The notes under the pieces are model-generated. The model was not told where the DNA came from. It saw nothing but the letters and a program-made list of their open reading frames with translations, and made no database searches. The position numbers and the translations under genes are program-made. Shown here piece by piece: positions 1-6,130 of a stretch of 6,797 bases of DNA (position 1 is the stretch's first letter; each line of letters starts with the position of its first letter). The DNA is taken from positions 1 through 6,797 of the forward strand of contig JAKLIT010000071.1 of the NCBI GenBank assembly GCA_022709465.1. The letters run 5' to 3'. This DNA comes from Candidatus Omnitrophota bacterium. Its GTDB lineage: Bacteria > Omnitrophota > Koll11 > Pluralincolimonadales > Pluralincolimonadaceae.

Positions 1-1
1 C

Positions 2-2245
2 TATTACGGCGGGTTCTACGGCGATTACGGGTATATGGACGGCGTTTTTGGCGGGTCCGGCAACATATGGGAAGGACCTTCGGACCTTACCGTTATCGGG
101 GGGTTCTGGAATCCCGATTACAACGAAGACGGCGTCCCGGAATACAAGCTGTGGGCATCCGATTTTTACATAATAACGGATGATAATGCCGTCGCTTACG
201 GGACGATGGGCGGCACTTCTCTCGACAACAGGCTTAAGGGCTTGCTTGCTTCCCTTTATATAAGGGAGACGGATGAAGGCAACCGCGCCGGTTATATCAT
301 GTCGGTAGACGGCGCCGGAAATTTCGATTACTTCAACGGCGATTTCTATCCGTCGATCGGGATGTACGGAGCGGAAGGGAAGGTCGCGTATTTCCTCGAC
401 ATGCCGACAGATTACGATCCTACGGTATTGTTGTCGGGCACAAGCGAAGTACTTGATTCGGATGATATTTACGGCGTTATCGGCGGAGATATAGAGGGAA
501 CTCTCGACGGAGAGACGATGGGCCTGGTAGACCAGGATTGGAACCTTTGGAGGGCAGCTAGCTCGGGCGTGTTCGATGATGCTCCCGAAAACACATGGTC
601 TGCCGTCATGGGTGATGTGGAAGACGAAGATGATGGTTTCTACTCGACATACACAATCGCGTTCATCGACGGTACGTCATGGGAAGACGGCGGTTTCAGC
701 GCCGATATCTCCGGACGGGTATTGTCAAACAGGAGCCTTATCACCGTCAACGGAAAGATGCTGGGCGCGTATGACACCGAATATAACGAGTGGGAGGCGC
801 TTTCCCTCGGTGTAGCCCAGTCCGAGTACCTTACGCTGAGCGGTTCATCGAGCGGAAGTATCGGCTATTACGGCGAAGGTTTCGTGAACGACGGCATCAC
901 TTACGGGAACATAGGAAGCACCGTACAGGAATGGTGGGCTAACGGGTCTTTCGATGTCATCGCGATGGGAGAATACGAAGGATACCTCGATCGTGGTTCA
1001 TATATCGTGGGATCCAAAGTAAACAGCTTTAACGGTTACGACGGGTCGAATACTACAGATGACGGAGAAGGCGCATTCTGGGGATGGACCGTAGGGACCT
1101 CTCGCAACGGACGCCTGCCCAGTATGTATACGGCAGCATTGTTCATCTCTCCCGGCGAAGACGGCAACCAGGCCGGCATACTGCGCGGCAGCATGAGCGG
1201 GAACACCTTCGCGATGCCCAATGAATACCTCGATTACGGCGATGATATGGAGGTCGGGCTGTGGCAGGCCGATGGTACATTGACACCGACCGTCATGATG
1301 AGTTATATCCCAATGGACGCGTATGACTTCGTGGATAGCATTGAGATAGAGGCTGATGCATTCACCGCTTGCGGCAAAGGCGGTATAAACGGCAATCCGC
1401 TTGAGGCGCAGATCTCGCAGGCGTCTATAGCAAATATCGAAGCGTATGATACCTGGGGGATAGTCGGCGGTATCATTCTCGCGCAATCGAATGCCGTTGT
1501 GACCGATGGCGTATGGCAGACAGCCTTAGGAGGCGTAGTGCCTGACGATACGCATGGTGACAGCTACCTGCTGCTTTCCGCGAAAGGCACCAACAGTGTC
1601 TGGGACTTTAAAAACGGGGACGTCAGGGAAGGCGATACCAGCGGTTCGTTTAGGGGCGTATACCTTGCGCCCGAGCACTGGGACAGCGAGACAGAACGGT
1701 ACACGGCAATGAATATAGGCCGCGTCGAGGGCGATATATCCGGTTTTTATGAAGCAGGCGTCGATACGACCATACAGGCCGCTTTCGTCGGCGAATGGGT
1801 AGACCTCGCGGAACTTGATACAAGCATGCTCGGATTCGATAACGTTGCAATTGCCGAAATGGTAAACATGCCTATTACGGAGACCTATACCGCCCTGCTA
1901 CAGGGCAACGGTGCTCTTGGCGCTTCGGGCGCGATTACCGCAAACATGGACATAAGCTTCTACGCGCAGAACGCCATAGACCTCAACGGCATATGGGCGG
2001 CGCTCTTCAGCGGAAGCTACTCCGGGTACACCGGAGGCGAGAATTGGTCGCTTAACTTTAACGACGGCAACATTAACGCTACACTGACCGGGACGCAATG
2101 GAACGAAGGCCAGTGGACAGCGAGTGTCGCAGGCACCGCGCCGGGAGACGTCAATTTCAACGGCCAGGCCGGCGGCACCTATACCGGCACCGAATCCGGC
2201 ACGCTCGAAGGCGCCGGAGCGGGCACCTGGAACGCCGGTAATTGA
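2..2245 (+). CDS. Giant repeat-rich acidic secreted/surface protein, 3' part (5' truncated)
   Basis: The reading frame is open from base 2, before the first internal ATG at 35, so the gene begins outside the window; at least 747 residues are seen, ending at TGA 2243-2245. I do not recognise a named family. The product is rich in Gly, Asp, Glu, Trp, Tyr and Ser, has about eight Lys and a single Cys (residue 446, counting from the Met at 35), and shows no membrane segment. Short alternating hydrophobic/polar stretches separated by Gly/Asp turns suggest a beta-solenoid or beta-sandwich repeat protein. Degenerate internal repeats are listed separately. The C-terminus becomes Gly/Thr-rich and ends WNAGN, without a recognisable sorting signal, transmembrane anchor or terminal-Phe outer-membrane barrel. 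Base composition and codon choice match the neighbouring genes, so recent transfer is not indicated. Secretion or surface display, perhaps as an adhesin or envelope structure, is inference; the signal peptide and any N-terminal domain are not visible. That it is coding is near certain; its function is unknown. Confidence 0.7.
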   Translation, partial: YYGGFYGDYGYMDGVFGGSGNIWEGPSDLTVIGGFWNPDYNEDGVPEYKLWASDFYIITDDNAVAYGTMGGTSLDNRLKGLLASLYIRETDEGNRAGYIMSVDGAGNFDYFNGDFYPSIGMYGAEGKVAYFLDMPTDYDPTVLLSGTSEVLDSDDIYGVIGGDIEGTLDGETMGLVDQDWNLWRAASSGVFDDAPENTWSAVMGDVEDEDDGFYSTYTIAFIDGTSWEDGGFSADISGRVLSNRSLITVNGKMLGAYDTEYNEWEALSLGVAQSEYLTLSGSSSGSIGYYGEGFVNDGITYGNIGSTVQEWWANGSFDVIAMGEYEGYLDRGSYIVGSKVNSFNGYDGSNTTDDGEGAFWGWTVGTSRNGRLPSMYTAALFISPGEDGNQAGILRGSMSGNTFAMPNEYLDYGDDMEVGLWQADGTLTPTVMMSYIPMDAYDFVDSIEIEADAFTACGKGGINGNPLEAQISQASIANIEAYDTWGIVGGIILAQSNAVVTDGVWQTALGGVVPDDTHGDSYLLLSAKGTNSVWDFKNGDVREGDTSGSFRGVYLAPEHWDSETERYTAMNIGRVEGDISGFYEAGVDTTIQAAFVGEWVDLAELDTSMLGFDNVAIAEMVNMPITETYTALLQGNGALGASGAITANMDISFYAQNAIDLNGIWAALFSGSYSGYTGGENWSLNFNDGNINATLTGTQWNEGQWTASVAGTAPGDVNFNGQAGGTYTGTESGTLEGAGAGTWNAGN
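185..424 (+). repeat. Degenerate protein repeat, copy A
   Basis: Within the giant protein (residues 51-130 from Met35) this stretch resembles the one at 1067-1297. Matching landmarks are a hydrophobic strand LLASLYI (70-76) against YTAALFI (365-371), then DEGNRAG (80-86) against EDGNQAG (375-381), then VDGAGNF (91-97) against GSMSGNTF (385-392). The two lie 295 residues apart. The similarity is at protein level only; the DNA has diverged, which points to an old duplication. Confidence 0.5.
509..574 (+). repeat. Short G-x2-D-x3-N-x-W-x-A-x-S-x-G-V motif, copy 1
   Basis: Residues 159-180 of the giant protein (from Met35) contain G163, D166, N170, W172, A174, S176, G178 and V179. All eight identities recur in the same spacing exactly 81 residues later, at 752-814. 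This is the clearest short internal repeat in the protein and supports its being modular. Confidence 0.5.
752..814 (+). repeat. Short G-x2-D-x3-N-x-W-x-A-x-S-x-G-V motif, copy 2
   Basis: Residues 240-260 carry G244, D247, N251, W253, A255, S257, G259 and V260, matching the copy at 509-574 position by position. The DNA of the two copies differs at many sites, so it is the protein spacing that is conserved. Confidence 0.5.
1067..1297 (+). repeat. Degenerate protein repeat, copy B
   Basis: This is the partner of the repeat at 185-424. It shares the order strand, acidic-D/E-G-N-x-A-G turn, strand, and G-N-F/T-F turn. Weaker versions with a W-x-A-x-x-G opening followed by a beta-strand block can be seen around 575-820 (residues 181-262) and 1496-1744 (residues 488-570). 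This suggests a unit of roughly 140-160 residues occurring about four times in the visible part. The period was estimated by eye. Confidence 0.45.
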
Positions 2246-2247
2246 CA

Positions 2248-2532
2248 ATGCGCTGCCTGTTGGCATTAATGTTAGCGCTGATATTGACAGGATGCGGGAG
2301 GCCGGCTGAAAAGCCGGCTTCCGCTGTTTCGGAGGGCACGGTGATCGCCACGGTCAACGGAGAGCCGATATTCGACAAGGACCTGAAACTCGCGCTTGCC
2401 CTGAAGATTAAGGATGACCCCTCTATGCAGGTGAGGCCCACCACGAAGAGCGAGATCCTCCAATCCGTTATAGACGAGCGCCTTAAGCTTCAAAGCAAGA
2501 CACGCGAAAATTCCGAGATAGTGATCAAGTAG
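2248..2532 (+). CDS. Small lipoprotein with SurA/PpiC-like N-terminal segment, no PPIase domain
   Basis: A 94-residue protein from ATG 2248. A TTG at 2242 would add two residues and overlap the preceding stop, but ATG gives a normal lipoprotein signal. The N-terminus has Arg, a hydrophobic core and the lipobox L13-T14-G15-C16, so lipidation at C16 is expected. Gly at +2 would favour the outer membrane under the E. coli Lol rule. After a Pro/Ala/Glu linker, the stretch V-I-A-T-V-N-G-E-P-I-F-D-K-D-L is typical of the start of SurA_N/PpiC-type chaperone domains, and the following helices include I-L-Q-S-V-I-D-E-R-L. Those families continue for 200-300 residues with a parvulin domain, but here the frame stops at TAG 2530 with no such domain and no continuation in the next 100 bases. 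It is thus either a stand-alone chaperone-like lipoprotein or a decayed remnant. It begins 2 nt after the giant gene's stop with no clear Shine-Dalgarno sequence, which suggests translational coupling. Partnership with the giant protein is inference. Confidence 0.8.
   Translation: MRCLLALMLALILTGCGRPAEKPASAVSEGTVIATVNGEPIFDKDLKLALALKIKDDPSMQVRPTTKSEILQSVIDERLKLQSKTRENSEIVIK
2297..2322 (+). other. GC-rich 11-bp hairpin with GAAA tetraloop inside the lipoprotein gene
   Basis: Bases 2297-2307 pair with 2312-2322 (seven perfect G-C/A-T pairs next to the loop, one G-U, then three more pairs) around a GAAA loop, a stable GNRA-type tetraloop. It lies about 50 bases into the lipoprotein gene, over the codons just after the lipobox Cys. 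It is followed by TGTTTC rather than a run of T, so it is not a standard intrinsic terminator. It could slow ribosomes or block 3' exonucleases, or be a chance product of the codons used. Confidence 0.55.
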
Positions 2533-2567
2533 ATCTCATTCCAGGGTCCTCCCGCCAGTAATATGAA

Positions 2568-2596
2568 TTGACTATACTTCTACTCTGTGATAAACT
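2568..2596 (+). promoter_or_regulatory. Sigma70-type promoter for trpB operon
   Basis: A -35 box TTGACT (2568-2573, five of six to TTGACA) is followed by a 17-bp spacer and a -10 box TAAACT (2591-2596, four of six). The TG at 2588-2589 forms an extended -10 element. Transcription would start near 2603, giving a leader of about 28 nt, too short for a classical trp attenuator or T-box. It lies in the only substantial intergenic gap of the window. Confidence 0.65.
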
Positions 2597-2617
2597 CCTA
2601 TTTTATTCAGTCAAAAT

Positions 2618-2624
2618 AAAGGGG
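2618..2624 (+). promoter_or_regulatory. Ribosome binding site of trpB
   Basis: AAAGGGG ends 7 nt before GTG 2632. The frame upstream of 2632 hits TAA at 2617 with no other start, so this site fixes GTG as the trpB start. An ATG at 2627 is too close to the site and is followed at once by a stop. Confidence 0.75.
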
Positions 2625-2631
2625 TTATGAC

Positions 2632-3816
2632 GTGAAACAGCCTGACATAAAGGGCCATTTTGGCGTCTTCGGAGGCAAATATGTCCCTGAGACGCTGATG
2701 ACGGCGCTTGAAGAGCTTGAGAGCGCCTATAAGGCCGCAAAAAAAGACAGGAAATTTTCCGAGCAATTCCGGTACTATCTCGAAGAGTATGCCGGTAGGC
2801 CGAGCAACCTGTATCGTGCCGAACATCTCAGCAGGTTCCTCAAGGGCCCGAAGATCTACCTGAAGAGGGAGGATCTTCTCCACACGGGTTCCCACAAGAT
2901 AAATAACACGCTTGGGCAGGGGCTGCTTACCGTAAGGATGGGCAAGAAGAGGATCATCGCCGAGACTGGGGCAGGCCAGCACGGCGTCGCCACGGCGACT
3001 GTCGCGGCGCTTTTCGGCCTCGAGTGCGAGGTCTTCATGGGCGAGGAGGATGTGCGCCGGCAGTCATTGAACGTATTCAGGATGAAATTGCTCGGGGCGA
3101 AGGTGACCCCGGTAACAAGCGGCAGCAGGACCCTCAAAGACGCCATGAACGAAACGATGAGGGACTGGGTCACGAACGTGCGGACCACCCATTACTGCAT
3201 AGGTTCGGTCGCGGGTCCGCATCCCTTTCCGATGATGGTAAGGGATTTCCAGTCAGTAATAGGCGCAGAGGCAAGAAAACAGATACTTAAGTCGGAGCGC
3301 AGGCTTCCGGACTACCTTATCGCATGCGTGGGCGGCGGTTCTAATTCCATGGGGCTCTTCTACAGGTTCCTCAACGACAGGAACGTGAAGTTCATCGGTG
3401 TCGAGGCGGCGGGAAAAGGGCTTTCGACGGGAATGCACGCCGCGACGCTCGAAAGGGGCGAGGTCGGCGTCCTGCACGGAAGCAAGAGCTACCTGCTTCA
3501 GGATGAAGCAGGCCAGGTAAAAATTGCGCACTCCGTCTCCGCGGGGCTCGATTATCCGGGCGTAGGGCCCGAGCACGCTTATTTCAAGGAGACCGGGCGC
3601 GCGAAATACGTTTCCGTCACCGATAACGAGGCGTTGGGCGCCTTCCGTATGTTATCAGAGACCGAGGGCATAATACCGGCCCTCGAATCGTCCCACGCGA
3701 TCGCATACCTCGCGAAGATATCTAAGAAACTCAGGAAGAACGACCTCGTGGTCGTCTGTCTTTCGGGAAGGGGCGACAAGGACGTCGATATGGCCTCGCG
3801 GATGCTAATAAAATAA
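2632..3816 (+). CDS. trpB: Tryptophan synthase beta subunit
   Basis: This PLP enzyme (EC 4.2.1.20) condenses indole with serine to give tryptophan, as the beta part of the cytoplasmic alpha2-beta2 complex with TrpA. At 394 residues it has the usual length of the TrpB1 class. The N-terminal [15 protein letters not shown] signature is present. K89 in H-T-G-S-H-K-I-N is the PLP Schiff-base lysine, and E111 in E-T-G-A-G-Q-H-G is the catalytic glutamate. GGGSN (234-238) binds the PLP phosphate, D307 lies in [14 protein letters not shown]352 in P-A-L-E-S-S-H-A, and S379 in the terminal L-S-G-R-G-D-K-D block. All key residues are intact. It starts with GTG behind its own promoter and ends 1 nt before trpA, so the two subunits are made together. 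No trpE, D, C or F is in the window. Confidence 0.98.
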   Translation: MKQPDIKGHFGVFGGKYVPETLMTALEELESAYKAAKKDRKFSEQFRYYLEEYAGRPSNLYRAEHLSRFLKGPKIYLKREDLLHTGSHKINNTLGQGLLTVRMGKKRIIAETGAGQHGVATATVAALFGLECEVFMGEEDVRRQSLNVFRMKLLGAKVTPVTSGSRTLKDAMNETMRDWVTNVRTTHYCIGSVAGPHPFPMMVRDFQSVIGAEARKQILKSERRLPDYLIACVGGGSNSMGLFYRFLNDRNVKFIGVEAAGKGLSTGMHAATLERGEVGVLHGSKSYLLQDEAGQVKIAHSVSAGLDYPGVGPEHAYFKETGRAKYVSVTDNEALGAFRMLSETEGIIPALESSHAIAYLAKISKKLRKNDLVVVCLSGRGDKDVDMASRMLIK

Positions 3817-3817
3817 C

Positions 3818-4615
3818 ATGAACAGAATAGACAGTAAATTCAAGGAACTCAAGAGGCGCGGACGGAAGGCTTTGATCGCCTTCTTTACGGCAGGCGACTA
3901 CGGCCTCGCGAACACGAAGAAACTTGTCCTCGAGTTCGCGTCACGCGGCGTCGATATAATAGAACTCGGCGTCCCGTTCTCCGACCCCGTCGCGGACGGT
4001 CCGACAATACAGATATCGTCCGAAAGGGCGCTGAAGAGGGGCTCCAGGCTCAAGGATATAATCGCCGCCGTAAAAGACCTCAGGAAAAAGACCGAGGTGC
4101 CGATAGTGCTTATGGGTTACTATAACCCTATCCTGAAATACGGCGTGGACAGGTTTGTATCGGATTGTTCGAAGAACGGCGTCGACGGCGTCATAATACC
4201 AGACCTGCCTCCCGAAGAGTCGGCCGATCTTATCGGGCCGTCAAGGAGGGAAGGATTAGCGACAATATTCCTCCTGAGCCCTACAAGCACCGTCAGAAGG
4301 ATAAAGCTCGTTTCAGGCAAGTCGAAGGGCTTCATTTATTATGTCTCACTGACCGGGACGACAGGCGCAAGGTCATCATTGCCCGCGGAGCTTGCTCAAA
4401 GGGTAAATCTGATCAAGAGGCATTCTAAGCTGCCGGTATGCGTCGGCTTCGGCGTATCGAGCCCCGGACAGGTCAGGCAAGTATGTAAGGCGGCTGACGG
4501 GGTCATAGTCGGCTCGGCGATAGTAAAAGAGATCGAAAGGAATTCCGGAAGGAAGCAGTTCATACGCAACGTAGGCGAATACGTGCAAAAACTGACGGAG
4601 GCGGCCCATCAATAA
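3818..4615 (+). CDS. trpA: Tryptophan synthase alpha subunit
   Basis: A TIM-barrel enzyme that splits indole-3-glycerol phosphate into indole and glyceraldehyde-3-phosphate, passing indole through the tunnel to TrpB. It has 265 residues, normal for the family. The two catalytic acids are in place: E49 in I-I-E-L-G-V-P-F-S-D-P and D60 in V-A-D-G-P-T-I-Q. The loop-6 motif V-S-L-T-G-T-T-G-A-R (176-185) and the phosphate-binding G-F-G-V-S-S-P-G-Q-V (210-219) are also intact. ATG 3818 lies 1 nt after the trpB stop and has no strong Shine-Dalgarno sequence, so it probably relies on coupling to trpB translation. Its last codons carry the ribosome binding site of the next gene, whose proposed start lies 5 bases before the trpA stop codon. 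Confidence 0.98.
   Translation: MNRIDSKFKELKRRGRKALIAFFTAGDYGLANTKKLVLEFASRGVDIIELGVPFSDPVADGPTIQISSERALKRGSRLKDIIAAVKDLRKKTEVPIVLMGYYNPILKYGVDRFVSDCSKNGVDGVIIPDLPPEESADLIGPSRREGLATIFLLSPTSTVRRIKLVSGKSKGFIYYVSLTGTTGARSSLPAELAQRVNLIKRHSKLPVCVGFGVSSPGQVRQVCKAADGVIVGSAIVKEIERNSGRKQFIRNVGEYVQKLTEAAHQ
4597..4601 (+). promoter_or_regulatory. Ribosome binding site that points to an ATC start for manC
   Basis: GGAGG lies inside the end of trpA, with a 6-nt spacer before ATC 4608. It is the only strong Shine-Dalgarno sequence near the start of the manC frame. The other upstream ATC, at 4623, would be 21 nt away, too far. The site therefore decides the start. Confidence 0.65.
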
Positions 4616-5705
4616 GAAGAATATCTATGCCGTAATAATAGCCGGCGGCAGGGGCGAGAGGTTCTGGCCTAAGAGCAGGATAAAGACACCGAAGCAGACG
4701 CTGAAGCTTATGGGAAGGCACTCTCTTATACAGGAGACGGTATCGCGAATTAACGCGATAGTCCCGAACGACCGGATATATGTCATCACGAACAAGGAGC
4801 AGCTGGGCTCTATAAAGGCTGACCTTCCTTCGATAAGGAATATCATAGCTGAGCCCGCCGCGAGGAATACAGCGGCGGCATGCGGCCTCGCTGCGATGCT
4901 GATCAAGAAACGTGACCCGCACGCTGCTATGATTGTGCTGCCGTCCGACCACCTCATAAAGGAAAAAGAGAAGTTCATCGACGCGCTCCTTACGGGCGTC
5001 CAGGTCGCGGAGGCTTCCAACGGCCTCGTTACGATAGGGGTCAAGCCGACTTTCCCGGCGACGGGATACGGGTACCTAAGGATAGACACGAGCGGGCAGT
5101 TCAGGATCAAAGGCCCGGGGCTTAAGGCAGTGGTACACAGGGTAATGGCTTTCGTCGAGAAACCGAGCCTCCCGAACGCGGTAAAATTCATCAAGGAGAA
5201 GAGGTATTACTGGAACAGCGGCATGTTCATCTGGAAGGCGACGAGTATACTCGACGCTATAAAGGAGAACCTCCCGAGGTTATATCTTGGCCTGCAGCTG
5301 CTCGAACCGAGCATAGGGCGCCTCAGCTTCAACAGCAAGCTTAACGAGGTATACCCGAAACTTGAAGAGATCTCCATAGATTACGGCGTGCTCGAAAAAG
5401 AGAAACGCATATTCGCGGTGGAAGGAAAGTTCTATTGGGACGACCTCGGCTCGTGGGACTCGCTCGCGAGGCACCTTTCGACCGACGCGGACGGTAACTT
5501 CTCGATAGGCCTTCACAAATCGGTCGAGACGAAGGATTCCGTCATCGTTTCGTCGCAGGGTGTTATAGGCACAGTCGGGCTTGACAACGTCATAGTCGTC
5601 CGCGATGGGGACTGCGTGCTCGTATGCCGCAGGGACCTCGCGCAGGACGTAAAGAAACTTGTCTCACTCATGAAGGGCGAAAAGGAGCTTAATAAATACC
5701 TCTGA
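4608..5705 (+). CDS. manC: Mannose-1-phosphate guanylyltransferase, apparent ATC start
   Basis: Makes GDP-mannose from mannose-1-phosphate and GTP (EC 2.7.7.13), a precursor for capsule, LPS or glycoprotein sugars. From ATC 4608 it has 365 residues, the length of the single-domain form; the C-terminal isomerase cupin of bifunctional ManC/AlgA is absent. Motifs: A-G-G-R-G-E-R-F-W-P (12-21) and P-K-Q (28-30) for nucleotide binding, E-P-A-A-R-N-T (82-88), L-P-S-D-H (111-115), T-G-Y-G-Y (152-156), F-V-E-K-P (182-186), W-N-S-G-M-F (202-207), S-I-D-Y-G-V-L-E-K (256-264) and W-D-D-L-G-S-W (277-283). The first ATG, at 4710, would remove the whole nucleotide-binding loop. Between the in-frame stop at 4593 and that loop there is no ATG, GTG or TTG, so ATC behind GGAGG is the best start; a sequencing error from ATG is the alternative. 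It overlaps trpA by 8 nt. A related sugar-1-phosphate nucleotidyltransferase cannot be fully excluded. Confidence 0.9.
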   Translation: MNKKNIYAVIIAGGRGERFWPKSRIKTPKQTLKLMGRHSLIQETVSRINAIVPNDRIYVITNKEQLGSIKADLPSIRNIIAEPAARNTAAACGLAAMLIKKRDPHAAMIVLPSDHLIKEKEKFIDALLTGVQVAEASNGLVTIGVKPTFPATGYGYLRIDTSGQFRIKGPGLKAVVHRVMAFVEKPSLPNAVKFIKEKRYYWNSGMFIWKATSILDAIKENLPRLYLGLQLLEPSIGRLSFNSKLNEVYPKLEEISIDYGVLEKEKRIFAVEGKFYWDDLGSWDSLARHLSTDADGNFSIGLHKSVETKDSVIVSSQGVIGTVGLDNVIVVRDGDCVLVCRRDLAQDVKKLVSLMKGEKELNKYL

Positions 5706-6130
5706 TGCGGGTACTTGGCCTTGATGTTGGGGATAGGCGGATCGGTGTCGCGGTCAGCGACCCCCTCGGCATAATAGCGCAGGGGGTCACCGTTATCGAA
5801 AGGAAGACCCTCGACGAGGACCTGAAAGCCATCAAGGATATCATCGCGCAATACGGCGCCGAATCCGTCGTTGTGGGAATGCCGATTAATATGGACGGCA
5901 CGAGGGGAAAGAGCGCGGACAAAGTCACGGAATTCGTCGGCGCGCTGGGCTCATCCGCCGGGATACCGGTGGCAACATACGACGAGCGGCTGTCCACAAA
6001 GGAAAGCGAGAAGTTCCTCATCTCCTCCGACGTATCGCGCAGGAAAAGGAAGAGCGTGATAGACAAGATCGCCGCGCAGCTTATACTTGAATCATACCTC
6101 GAGAGGGTAAAGAATAATGTACGAACTTGA
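5705..6130 (+). CDS. ruvX: Putative pre-16S rRNA nuclease / Holliday-junction resolvase-like protein
   Basis: This is the YqgF/RuvX family, a small RNase H-fold nuclease that matures the 5' end of 16S rRNA in E. coli; a Holliday-junction role was proposed earlier. The length of 141 residues is typical. D7 in G-L-D-V-G-D-R-R-I-G-V-A-V-S-D is the first catalytic acid. It is followed by V-V-V-G-M-P-I-N-M-D-G-T-R-G (55-68), Y-D-E-R-L-S-T (92-98) and the C-terminal D120 in I-D-K-I-A-A-Q-L-I-L, so the metal-binding acids are all present. The start ATG shares its A with the manC stop (TGATG). An AAGGAG at 5682-5687 is 17 nt away, so coupled translation is more likely than independent initiation. The last 14 nt overlap the next gene. 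Confidence 0.95.
   Translation: MRVLGLDVGDRRIGVAVSDPLGIIAQGVTVIERKTLDEDLKAIKDIIAQYGAESVVVGMPINMDGTRGKSADKVTEFVGALGSSAGIPVATYDERLSTKESEKFLISSDVSRRKRKSVIDKIAAQLILESYLERVKNNVRT

Noticed and set aside
998..1486. 162-codon minus-strand open frame within the giant gene
   Set aside because: Its composition (Arg/Cys/His-rich) is that of a shadow of Gly/Asp/Tyr codons; it has no start context or recognisable domain.
2533..2567. Possible terminator after the lipoprotein gene
   Set aside because: The only inverted repeat is a 3-bp GGG/CCC with no T-run; no terminator can be supported here.
2599..2618. A/T-only inverted repeat TATTTT...AAAATA in the trpB leader, possible operator
   Set aside because: Six weak pairs around an 8-nt loop in an AT-rich stretch are expected by chance, and the sequence overlaps ordinary leader and binding-site bases.
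2627..2635. Minimal ORF ATG-ACG-TGA overlapping the trpB start, as a possible start-stop regulator
   Set aside because: Only 2 nt separate it from the Shine-Dalgarno sequence, too few for initiation; it looks accidental.
4625..5194. 189-codon open frame on the minus strand opposite manC
   Set aside because: It lies entirely over the conserved manC motifs, has no ribosome binding site or family signature, and reflects the codon bias of the + strand gene.
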